Shown here: positions 54,690 to 64,000 of the stretch, piece after piece
Numbering within the stretch: the stretch's first letter is position 1
Layout: each line of letters begins with the position of its first letter
DNA from: Megaustenia siamemsis
Taxonomy: Eukaryota > Mollusca > Gastropoda > Stylommatophora > Ariophantidae
Direction of reading: 5' to 3'
DNA: 64,000 nucleotides
NCBI GenBank assembly: GCA_032433765.1
Contig: JAVIAB010000159.1
Coordinates: forward strand, 61,319,810-61,383,809
Position numbers and translations under genes: made by a program
Notes under the pieces: generated by a model
The model's database searches: none
What the model was told of the DNA's origin: nothing
Seen by the model: only the letters and a program-made list of their open reading frames with translations

Positions 54690-55565
54690 GAATCTAAATT
54701 TTGAGTTTAAGTACATGGATTTGCGTGAATCCCAGGGATTCTCAAAATTAAGGGGGCACAGAGAACAATTAAGATCATGTGTTAAGCGAAGGGAAAAGTT
54801 TATTACAAATCCGTCTGTATAGAGGACTGCGTCTCTCTCATCAGTGTTATCCAAGAGGAAACTTGTTCTCGGTCCTGACCATGACTGAGTTCTGTCCCCT
54901 ACATTTCTTGTCGAGTGTGACAATACACGAGAATGTTCCCTTGAATGACGTAGGGACTAGTATCCACCCCTCACCAGCGTTGATACCGGTAAGCCCACAT
55001 ACCTGTTTGATGACATCTTCTGCTCTCCTACCCTTGATTTACCTGTTTTTAGCCTACACCCACTTTACAAACTACACCCACCCCTGTATTATGAGAGATT
55101 CAATGAGCATGATAAGAAAAGTTGAGGTGGGCTCTGTACGTATGCAATGGGTAGAGTCACTGCACAAGTCAAAAATATGAATGGTCACTTTTGTCTACGA
55201 TCCAGGACATGCGGGGGTATCGGGAAATGAAAGAGCGGACAGATTGTCTATCTTCGATATTGTTGAGGACGGTCAAGCAATGGATCGGGCGGACATCAGC
55301 AATTCTCTCCGAGATGTGGGAAGGACACAGGACTTCGATAACAGTGAGTCCACGTCACTTCTTCGGATGAAAGAGATGGAAGTTAAGGTGGGCACAGTCA
55401 GAGATGAGAATCTTAGTGGGCATGTAAGAAGACTAATCAAACAACACAGAACTGGAGTCGTCAGTTGCTGGATACTGAGAAGACTGGCTGAGGAGGGAAT
55501 CTGAGCACCCATGATCATGTTCGGAGTGGAATGATGATGACCCACAAATAACTCAATAACTCAAA
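54690..55565 (+). mobile_element. Element with RNase H-type C-terminal domain (plus strand)
   Basis: From about 55085 the plus strand reads DSMSMIRKVEVGSVRMQWVE, a stop, then MVTFVYDPGHAGVSGNERAD, the end of an RNase H fold (PGHxGVxGNExAD). ESTSLLRMKEMEVKVGTVRD and GHVRRLIKQHRTGVVS follow, ending with an AACTCAATAACTCAA tail at 55545-55565. The 54690-54990 part is broken; a minus-strand frame there contains VLYTDGF, resembling the first RNase H strand in the opposite direction. It may be a rearranged copy. I do not know what precedes this domain in an intact element. Confidence 0.6.
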
Positions 55566-55975
55566 GTTCGATTCTTAAGATCCAGGTTGTCAGCCGAGAA
55601 GGACACATGACCGTACTGAGTGTTGACCACCTAACAATCGAGTACCATCCACAAGAGATAACAAAGATAAAAGTAATATGATTTATTTTATAGAACCAAG
55701 CTGGTTACAAGTGAATGACTAGATGAAATGTGGACATATAAAAGGTGAGGTTGAGGGTGGGGAATGGATATAGAAGGAAGTTTGTGGTAGTTCATGTTTT
55801 ATTGTCATGTATGTCATTATCAATAAATGATCGTGTGTTCAACCTCGTTTTTTTTCAGCCCTATATGGCATGCAATAGACAATTTGTTTTGTTCTCTTTT
55901 ATCTGTTTCATTTCAATAGATCTCTTTCTTTGGTGTAGGTGTGGATTGGAGTTTGACTTTTGAACCATTTAATCT
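55566..55975. other. Unassigned
   Basis: A good-looking plus-strand acceptor (ctcgttttttttcag at about 55858) is followed by 35 open codons (PYMACNRQFVLFSFIC...), but no donor or partner exon is seen. Confidence 0.3.
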
Positions 55976-56780
55976 GTAGTAGCAGCTAATGTATTGTAAT
56001 AGCTAATGTGTTGCAGTAGCTATATGTTGTAAAAGCTAATGTGTTGTAGTAGCTAATGTGTTGTATTTGCTAATGTTTTGGAGCAGTTAATGACTTGTAG
56101 CAGCTAATGTGTTGTAGTAGCTAATGTGTTGTAGTAGATATGTGTTGTAAAAGCTAATGTGCTGTAGTAGCTAATGTGTTGCAGTAGCTAATGTGTTGTA
56201 GTAGCTATGTGTTGTAACAGCTAATGTGTTGTAGTAGCTATGTGTTGTAAAAGCTATTGTGATGTAGTAGCTAATGTGTTGCAGTAGCTAATGTGTTGTA
56301 GTAGCTACGTGTTGTAACAGCTAATGTGTTGTATTAGCTATGTATTTTAGTAGTTATGTGTTGTAGCAGCTATGTATTGTAGTAGCTATGTGTTGTAGCA
56401 GCTAATGTGTTGTAGTAGCTATGTGTTGTAGTAGCTAATGTGTTGTAGCAGCTAATGTATTGTAGTAGCTAAGTGTTGCAGCAGCTAATGTGTTGTAGCA
56501 ACAATGTATTGTAGTAGCTAATGTGTTGTAGTAGCTATGTGTTGTATTAGTTAATGTGTTGTAGTAGATATGTGTTGTAGTAGCTAATGTATTGTAGCAG
56601 CTAATGTGTTGTAGTAGCTATGTGTTGTAGCAGCGAACGTGTTGTAGCAGCTAATGTGTTGTAGCAGCTATTGTGTTGTAGCAGCGAACGTGTTGTAGCA
56701 GCTAATGTGTTGTAGCAGCTATTGTGTTGTAGCAGCGAACGTGTTGTAGCAGCTAATGTGTTGTAGCAGCTAATGTGAGA
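55976..56780. repeat. 17-bp tandem repeat
   Basis: About 48 units of GTGTTGTAGTAGCTAAT, with 15- to 16-bp variants (TATGTGTTGTAGTAGC). The last 150 bases show a three-unit higher-order pattern (AGCGAACGT, AGCTAATGT, AGCTATTGT). Confidence 0.95.
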
Positions 56781-57293
56781 TGTAGAAATTAGTGTAAGGA
56801 ACCAATAGCAGGCGCCTCAGAATTACTGTGAGCAAGTCTCCTCGTTTTGACTAATTCTTGCAGGACCAGCCGAGACACTTATTAAAATCTATAAATTTAC
56901 ATTCGACATGTCAGAGCCACTGAATGATTAATATCCCATTCTTGTACAGGGCATCTCCTTCTGGATACTCACCAAATTAAAATAATTGAAATGTTGAGAT
57001 CAAGTGCCAGTTCTATGTTTCGGTCACTCGCTCTCCAATTATCGTACTAACCAGTGTAAAACAATATCCATATAAATGAAGCTCAATGATTGGTAGCTCA
57101 CATAATATCCAACTACTTCAATGCATGTAATAGGTAGGCTACCTTGAAATTGTTCCAGTGAGTTTGCGTTAAACGAGAACTATTGGTGGACTTTAAACTG
57201 TTGTCTTTATCATGTTGATAATACAGAGGGACAATACTTGAGAAATCATTTTTTTTTAAAATACCAATTAAACGAAATTAAATAAAATAATTA
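56781..57293. other. Unassigned
   Basis: AT-rich; no gene seen. Confidence 0.4.
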
Positions 57294-57812
57294 CAGTAAA
57301 GTCTCGACTATCCGGAATGCTCGGGGAAGAACCCATTCTGGATAATTGAATTTTTCTGGATAATCGAGAGTAAGAAAACCAAACTCAAAATTTATGAAAA
57401 AACAACTTATTGAAAAATTGCAATGCTCAGAAATATTTAAATTCGTGTGACATTCACTAGCTTTCTCTATCAACATGGGTCCTGATATTGGCATTCCTTT
57501 TCTTCTTCTTTCTAAAAACCACACATAAAGGACGTCGTCGAGTTTTTCAAATTTTGGCCGTTTCATACTTCGTCTCTGGTGTATATTGTTGCTGCTTTCA
57601 GACTCCGACGCAAACTTAAACAACTCATCTTTTTGATTTCGTATGTCATATAATGTTGAAGAGGCTATGCCAAATTCAGTCATCAAAACGTTGCGATTAA
57701 CGCCTTTTTCAAGTCTACTAGCGATTTCAATCTTCTGGTTCAGTGTCAATACAGTTAGCTTGCGTTTACCTTTGCGGGAAATTGAGGTGTGGTTTGCACT
57801 CGCAGAGGCCAT
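57291..57812 (-). pseudogene. Truncated Tigger/pogo transposase, DNA-binding domain only
   Basis: A 173-codon frame. Residues about 15-70 (KRKLTVLTLNQKIEIASRLE, NRNVLMTEFGIASSTLYDIR) form the CENP-B/pogo N-terminal helix-turn-helix, which binds the TIRs. Residues about 90-135 (LDDVLYVWFLERRRKGMPIS, GPMLIEKASE) start the second CENP-B-type helix-turn-helix. After that the frame runs into non-homologous sequence and the left TIR. The DDE catalytic domain (normally another 300 residues) is deleted, so it cannot cut DNA. It could still bind TIRs if expressed. Start chosen at the ATG at 57812, where homology begins. Confidence 0.88.
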
Positions 57813-58589
57813 TATTTAACACAAAAATGTATTCCGTTAAAAAGTATGCACACATGCGTTTATAGCATATCATGTATAATTTATACTGATGGAACGAATT
57901 TCAGCTTGCACAAATGTCTGAGACAAACTAACGTCAAACTCTGTATCTTACTCTTTTTGAATTTCCAGTCGGTAATTTTTGAACCCCTCCCCCTTTCTTC
58001 TCACCATCTCTATGTCACTGCACGCCGGCTGCTCAACCTTTGATTTATAATCATCAAAGTTATGGGCTCTTCAATTTTCACAAACAATACGTCTGCTTCT
58101 AATGTTCGGTCAGACTGTCAAACGCCATATTTTTGACAAATTCATGACCAACTTTAGATCTAAAGCAGGCTATGAGAAAATTAAGCAAATTTGTAAAATC
58201 ATGTAGATAAGTGTTTTTGGCACGACTAAGATTTCCCGACAAAAACATTTAGTCGGGGGAAAAAGTGAAGATATAGACTGTCTGTCGCTTTTACTTGGAA
58301 TATTTGGAGACACAATGTCTGGATTGAATAAAATATGTTCGCTCCTATTTGAAGTATATTACTGTAAATACACTATTGTAAACGCAATATTGTGTAATGA
58401 TAGAGCCTGTAGAAGTAAGCGCAGCGCACAAACCGTGTTGTAGCGTTTTCGATTTCCGGATAAAGGCATTTAATTTAACTGAACAAAACATGATTCAAGC
58501 TTTCTCCCTATAATAATTAAAAAAAAAAAAAAAGTCCGTTAAATTGAGAATTCCGGATTATTGAGTACCGCATAATCGAGACTTTACTG
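57294..58589 (-). mobile_element. Tigger/pogo-type DNA transposon, deleted, with TIRs and TA duplication
   Basis: Begins CAGTAAAGTCTCGA at 57294 and ends with its reverse complement at 58589; 20 of the first 22 bases pair. TA flanks both ends (57292-57293, 58590-58591), the usual target of the Tc1/mariner/pogo superfamily. It is 1296 bp long, about half the size needed for a full transposase. It encodes only the DNA-binding part of a transposase (next entry). Confidence 0.93.
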
Positions 58590-58649
58590 TATTAAGATTA
58601 AAAAAGTGTGCATATAAATGCTGTTTAATATAAAGTTGAGGTTATGAAG

Positions 58650-58795
58650 TAAGTAAAAGTAAAGTCTCGCCAAGTGGCGTATAGCGAGTATGGTGTTAGT
58701 GACCATAAATTTTACAGACCTTCGGCACATGATTTTTGGAATAATGTGGTCGGTATTACGCCCGTGCCGCTTTACTTTCTCAGAAAAAAAGACAC
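58650..58795 (-). mobile_element. SINE, 5' truncated
   Basis: CGCCAAGTGGCG end, GTGTTAGTGACC, ATCATGTGCCGAAGGTCTGT on the minus strand, up to the GAGAAAGTAAAGCGGC block. Head missing. The tail is GTAAGTAAAAGTAAAG-like on the plus side. Confidence 0.85.
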
Positions 58796-59134
58796 AAGCC
58801 TCGCTTGTGAGTTACTATACTTGAGGCGACACTAAACATGAGTCTCCGAACACTTCTGGATAGGCGTGGAGAAGAGGCGGGTTAAAATTCAATGTAACGT
58901 CATGAACAAAAATAAGGCTTGAGAGATAGAGATACACACAAAAACACATTATGGATAACTGTAAGGCGTGGAATGTGAAACAATCAACAGTTAAACAGCA
59001 CAGAAGATTGAGGTTTATGGTGGGACATGATATATAACGTCTTTCGACATGATCCACAAACGAAGGCAATTATTATTGCATGTTTCCTTATGCATACAAC
59101 ATTCACATTTATTAGATTTTGCCATCGCTAATGC
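58796..59134. other. Unassigned
   Basis: Nothing recognised. Confidence 0.4.
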
Positions 59135-59268
59135 TATATGACCATAGATTTTAGAAGCAGTGATCTCTGCAATATGTGCCATTTTGGCACGCAAGGTTTC
59201 TGTTTTTGAGATTGTGGTTCTGCCCTATGTGCCGTCTTCGGCTCGAAAGGACAATAGATAGATAGAAT
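59135..59268 (+). mobile_element. Short interspersed element G, 5' truncated
   Basis: From GACCATAGATTTTAGAAGCA through ATCTCTGCAATATGTGCCAT to GTGCCGTCTTCGGCTCGAAA and a GATA tail. Confidence 0.82.
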
Positions 59269-60114
59269 GCTATATTGTTTTTGTGTATTACTTGTGGCCT
59301 GCATCGCTCATTCAAACCGGAAGCTAAGGTCTATTTTGCTTTAGTGTCTCTACATATTGTTCTTGGTCTGTCTTGATTAAAGAGGCCAATGTCTCAGTTA
59401 ATATTTTCTCGTTGGGTACCGTCTCTACATTGAAGGTTGGCCACCATGGAACGTCTTTTTACTGTTTATCTTGTCTTGATGGTGGCTGTTATCATTCATT
59501 CACCTATTCAACGTTTCATGTTAACAGTCCACTTTAGACTTTGCCTTCCTCTGCCTCTTATAATTGATGATGCACGTTGTCATACGTTCACCTGTTCAAC
59601 TTTTAATGTCAACAATCCACTTTAGACTTTGCCTTCCCTTGCCTCTTATCATTGATGATGCACGTTGTCATACGTTCACCTGTTCAACTTTTAATGTCAA
59701 CAATCCACTTTAGACTTTGCCTTCCACTGCCTCGTCAACCTTGTACGTTCCTTCCTAAAATCACATTTAATAGCATATTGTGTCGCTTCACAGAACACTA
59801 ATATTTCAGGTGATTTAAATTTCTGTTAAATAGTTCTATCATTTTTTCATTTTTCAACTGACTTAGAACTTCCTTGTTTGTCTTCTTTTCCTACCACACA
59901 ATTCTCGCCATTGTTGATATATTGTCTTGGAATATTCGTTCGGTGTACCTCGATCATCGAAGCTAAAGTCATTGTTCCTATATTCTCTATGTTGATTACT
60001 TATCATTGCGGACAAGGTTCATATATTGTCTGCGATTTTACTCTTGATATGCATCCATTGAGATCAAATCATTGCATGTTGTTTGTGTGTTTTGGTCAGT
60101 GGTTTTTCTTGTAT
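59269..60114. other. Unassigned, containing an ~85-bp direct repeat
   Basis: Between about 59480 and 59735 a unit with TTCACCTGTTCAACTTTTAA and CCACTTTAGACTTTGCCTTC occurs three times. No gene supported. Confidence 0.55.
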
Positions 60115-60515
60115 GTTCCCTGGTTGAAGCGCTCAGTCTCAGTAACAATTCGTCAATTGCTGGTTGTGTATTTGTGTTTTTGTTTTATGTTCCCTGGTTG
60201 AAGCGCTCAGTCTCAGTAACAATTCGTCAATTGCTGGTTGTGTATTTGTGTTTTTGTTTTATGTTCCGTGGTTGAAGCGCTCAGTCTCAGTAACAATTCG
60301 TCAATTGCTGGTTGTGTATTTGTGTTTTTGTTTTATGTTCCGTGGTTGAAGCGCTCAGTCTCAGTAACAATTCGTCAATTGTTGGTTGTGTATTTGTGTT
60401 TTTGTTTTATGTTCCGTGGTTGAAGCGCTCAGTCTCAGTAACAATTCGTCAATTGCTGGTTGCGTATTTGTGTTTTTGTTTTATGTTCCCTGGTTGAAGC
60501 GTTCAGTCTCAGCAA
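60115..60515. repeat. 74-bp tandem repeat
   Basis: Five and a half units beginning GTTCCCTGGTTGAAGCGCTC, very similar to each other, with CCCTGG or CCGTGG as the main variant. Produces staggered short frames 74 bases apart. Confidence 0.96.
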
Positions 60516-60984
60516 CACATCGTCAATTCATCGTCGTTTCCTAGTCGCACAAATGACATTCTTCAAGCATATCTCCCCCATGTTGTGACGTGTCTTTACT
60601 TTCTTCTCGGTAACGATTTTGACATCAGGTGATCCTAAAGCGTAAATTGTTGACTTATATATTATCTAAACAGAAATACACTTTTCTTATTTAATGACGA
60701 TCACTTCGTTTTGAACAATAGTCGTTGACAACCCAAGACGCAACATTTTGTTTTGCTGTAGATGATGATTATGATGATACGCCAGTGTGATTGATAACGT
60801 ATCAAGTTTAATAAAGAAAGTATATCGTGTTGAGAAGGAAGGGACACGTTTTATTTTCAGGAAATTGGCAGGAAAAAAAAAAAGTATGTTTGGAAGAGCC
60901 TGGCAGGTAGTAGTCAATTTAAAAATAAATGTAGGATCATTGAAGCATGCTCTAGGTCGTCAAATTTACTTGCTAACTTCTAAA
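60516..60984. other. Unassigned
   Basis: No feature supported. Confidence 0.4.
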
Positions 60985-61428
60985 CCAGAGGTTCCCAACT
61001 TGAGGGCTTGACTCCTGCTTTTATGAGGAGAGCAAACGTTATTAATTTGTTATTATTATTAGAAGTAACTCCACAACAAACGTTTTCTCAAATTACTTAT
61101 TTCTTTATTTTGTTGTAAAGCTGCAATATCTGTGTAGAGATGAAAACAACAATGATCTTACAATCCTGACATTATTTGTGGTTTTCCTACATTACATAAC
61201 TAACATATAGAGAAGGATGTTCATAGACGTTCTAGATCTGACAAAATTAGTTGTTCTTTCTCACTTCTTTACTTCTCCAACTTTCTCTTCAAAAAGTATA
61301 TGTTCTTTGCTGTGTACTTTATTTACATAAACAGGTCTGATATGGTGGGGAAACAAGTAAATATTCATGAGACTGTCTAATATGTGGCTAAAGCAGGACA
61401 GAACTCGTGGCAGTTTGGGAACAACTAG
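60985..61428. mobile_element. Possible hAT-type MITE
   Basis: Left end CCAGAGGTTCCCAACTTG (60985), right end CAGTTTGGGAACAACTAG (61411-61428), inverted relative to each other. CAGNGGTTCCCAA ends are common in hAT elements. About 440 bp and no coding region. Eight-base target duplications are not clear (only CTAAA is shared), so this is tentative. Confidence 0.4.
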
Positions 61429-61439
61429 ACTAAACTGAA

Positions 61440-61715
61440 TGTTCTGATCTTGTATGTTAGCTGATCTTGTCTGTTAGCTGATCTTGTGTGTTAGCTGATT
61501 TTGTCTGTTAGCTAAACTTATCTATTAGCTGATTTTATCTGATAGCTGATCTTGTGTGTTAACTGATTTTGTTTGTTAGCTCATCTTATCTATTAGCTGA
61601 TTTTGTCTGTTAGCTAATTTTAACTGTTAATTGATCTTGTCTTTTAGCTGATCTTGTCTGTTAGCCGATCTTGTCTGTTAGCTGATCCTGTCTGTTAGCT
61701 CATCTTGTTTACTCT
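61440..61715. repeat. 17-bp tandem repeat
   Basis: About 16 units of CTGATCTTGTCTGTTAG. Not related in sequence to the 17-bp array at 55976. Confidence 0.93.
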
Positions 61716-61950
61716 TCATCAAAAGATAATTGTTGTTCCCTTCCTAGCAGATAATGCTGTTACTGCTCGACCTGAAGAAACGAAACAATAACAAGTTATA
61801 CAACATCGATCAACATGTTTATTTTAAAGGATTTAACAGAAATAACATGGGCTCTATCAATTCTTTCTCTTTCTTTTCGGACATTCTTCTAGATAAAGGT
61901 TCATGTATTTGGTGGTTTCTGGAAATCTAATATACTCTTGTTGATAGACC
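61716..61950. other. Unassigned
   Basis: Plus-strand frame of about 58 codons (MLLLLDLKKRNNNKLYNID...) has no recognisable motif. Not called. Confidence 0.3.
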
Positions 61951-64000
61951 AAATGTATCATGTATAGTGAATAGATGGTCGCATGTAGGGATGGGATGAG
62001 TTGAATGTATTATTTGAAGGTGATCTATATCACGTGTAGTGAATAGATGTGTCGCATGTAGGGATGGATGAGTTGAATGTAATATTTGAAGGTGATCTAT
62101 ATCACGTGTAGTGAATAGATGTGTCGCATGTAGGGATGGATGAGTTGAATGTATTATTTGAAGGTGATCTATATCACGTGTAGTGAATAGATGTGTCGCA
62201 TGTAGGGATGGATGAGTTGAATGTATTATTTGAGGGTGATCTATATCACGTGTAGTGAATAGATGTGTCGCATGTAGGGATGGATGAGTTGAATGTATTA
62301 TTTGAAGGTGATCTATATCACGTGTAGTGAATACATGGTCGCATGTAGGGATGGATGAGTTGAATGTATTATTTGAAGGTGATCTATATCACGTGTAGTG
62401 AATAGATGTGTCGCATGTAGGGATGGATGAGTTGAATGTATTATTTGAAGGTGATCTATATCAGGTGTAGTGAATAGATGTGTCGCATGTAGGGATGGAT
62501 GAGTTGAATGTATTATTTGAAGGTGATCTATATCACGTGTAGTGAATAGATGTGTCGCATGTAGGGATGGATGAGTTGAATGTATTATTTGAAGGTGATC
62601 TATATCAGGTGTAGTGAATAGATGTGTCGCATGTAGGGATGGATGAGTTGAATGTATTATTTGAAGGTGATCTATATCACGTGTAGTGAATAGATGTGTC
62701 GCATGTAGGGATGGATGGGTTGAATGTATTATTTGAAGGTGATCTATATCACGTGTAGTGAATAGATGTGTCGCATGTAGGGATGGATGAATTGAATGTA
62801 TTATTTGAAGGTGATCTATATCACGTGTAGTGAATAGATGAGTCGCATGTAGGGATGGATGAGTTGAATGTATTATTTGAAGGTGATCTATATCTCGTGT
62901 AGTGAATAGATGTGTCGCATGTAGGGATGGATGAGTTGAATGTATTATTTGAGGGTGATCTATATCACGTGTAGTGAAAAGATGTGTCACATGTAGGGAT
63001 GGGATGAGTTGAATGTATTATTTGAAGGTGATCTATATCACGTGTAGTGAATAGATGTGTCGCATGTAGGGATGGATGAGTTGAATGTATTATTTGAAGG
63101 TGATCTATATCACGTGTAGTGAATAGATGTGTCGCATGTAGGGATGGATGAGTTGAATGTATTATTTGAGGGTGATCTATATCACGTGTAGTGAATAGAT
63201 GTGTCGCTTGTAGGGATGGATGAGTTGAATGTATTATTTGAAGGTGATCTATATCACGTGTAGTGAATACATGGTCGCATGTAGGGATGGATGAGTTGAA
63301 TGTATTATTTGAAGGTGATCTATATCACGTGTAGTGAATAGATGTGTCGCATGTAGGGATGGATGAGTTGAATGTATTATTTGAAGGTGATCTTATCAGG
63401 TGTAGTGAATAGATGTGTCGCATGTAGGGATGGATGAGTTGAATGTATTATTTGAAGGTGATCTATATCACGTGTAGTGAATAGATGTGTCGCATGTAGG
63501 GATGGATGAGTTGAATGTATTATTTGAAGGTGATCTATATCACGTGTAGTGAATAGATGTGTCGCATGTAGGGATGGATGAATCGAATGTATTATTTGAA
63601 GGTGATCTATATCACGTGTAGTGAATAGATGTGTCGCATGTAGGGATGGATGAATTGAATGTATTATTTGAAGGTGATCTATATCACGTGTAGTGAATAG
63701 ATGTGTCGCATGTAGGGATGGATGAGTTGAATGTATTATTTGAGGGTGATCTATATCACGTGTAGTGAATAGATGTGTCACATGTAGGGATGGATGAGTT
63801 GAATGTATTATTTGAAGGTGATCTATATCACGTGTAGTGAATAGATGTGTCGCATGTAGGGATGGATGAGTTGAATGTATTATTTGAAGGTGATCTATAT
63901 CACGTGTAGTGAATAGATGTGTCGCATGTAGGGATGGATGAATTGAATGTATTATTTGAAGGTGATCTATATCACGTGTAGTGAATAGATGTGTCGCATG
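61951..64000. repeat. 72-bp tandem array, continues past the window
   Basis: About 28 units of AAGGTGATCTATATCACGTG, TAGTGAATAGATGTGTCGCA, TGTAGGGATGGATGAGTTGA, ATGTATTATTTG. As 72 is a multiple of three, the minus strand is open for 225 and 134 codons as a 24-residue repeat. Breaks come from one-base indels (GGGATGGGATG at 61991 and 62998; GATCTTATCAGG near 63390). A GATCTATATCACGTG palindrome-like core contains a CACGTG E-box. Confidence 0.96.

Noticed and set aside
59437..59625. ORF with a good Kozak context (GCCACCATGG) and a signal-peptide-like start MERLFTVYLVLMVAVII
   Set aside because: It overlaps an 85-bp direct repeat present three times, with no splice partner and no conserved continuation.
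61720..61905. Short exon-like plus-strand frame after cttcctag
   Set aside because: It ends in a stop without a donor, has no homology I recognise, and no matching upstream exon.
62313..63781. Long minus-strand repeat proteins of 225 and 134 residues
   Set aside because: 72-bp satellite; frame breaks coincide with random one-base indels between units, which argues against selection on the frame.

Overview
The window looks like intron-rich, repeat-dominated metazoan DNA, probably a lophotrochozoan and perhaps a gastropod mollusc. This is inferred from the mix of non-LTR retrotransposons, Penelope-like elements and tRNA-derived SINEs, and from widespread minisatellites; no host marker gene fixes the taxon. 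Nothing bacterial is present. By my boundaries about 19 kb (roughly 29 %) is tandem repeat and about 25 kb is recognisable transposon sequence, nearly all of it broken.

The most important non-repeat signal is a small spliced gene on the minus strand, hidden between the repeats (about 26333 down to 8913). Four exons can be read. The first is a signal-peptide exon (26279-26333). The next two are Cys-rich exons (19781-19922 and 9360-9487). The last is a terminal exon (9110 to about 9040), followed by AATAAA at 8913-8918. All three introns have good GT and AG sites, and the codon phases match at both large junctions. It would encode a secreted protein of about 130 residues. Introns 1 (6.4 kb) and 2 (10.3 kb) contain satellites, SINEs and an almost full-length RTE-type retrotransposon.

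Layout. 1-4740: a minus-strand LINE with endonuclease, RT and RNase H (B1), interrupted by a plus-strand LINE (family A) and by a SINE with target-site duplications. 5215-7856: two Penelope-like GIY-YIG copies head to head. 7857-8790: family A. 8913-26333: the spliced gene, with a 23-bp satellite (10165-17320) that has a 1127-bp higher-order period, and 33-bp arrays. 21370-24588: RTE copy R1. 26545-29720: RTE, another LINE, and a 20-bp array inside that LINE. 29730-31530: a 30-bp array. 33124-36420: LINE B2. 36425-42455: a nested cluster of families C, A and RTE. 43480-45330: a pyrimidine-rich array. 45576-53000: short LINE ends, SINEs and a 38-bp satellite made from the RTE 3' end. 53857-56780: 21-bp and 17-bp arrays. 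57294-58589: a Tigger/pogo DNA transposon with terminal inverted repeats. 60115-64000: 74-bp, 17-bp and 72-bp arrays; the last runs off the window.

The transposon proteins act in element replication only, and most copies are dead. The family labels A to F, B1/B2 and R1 to R5 are mine. Clade assignments come from motif recognition, not from a search.
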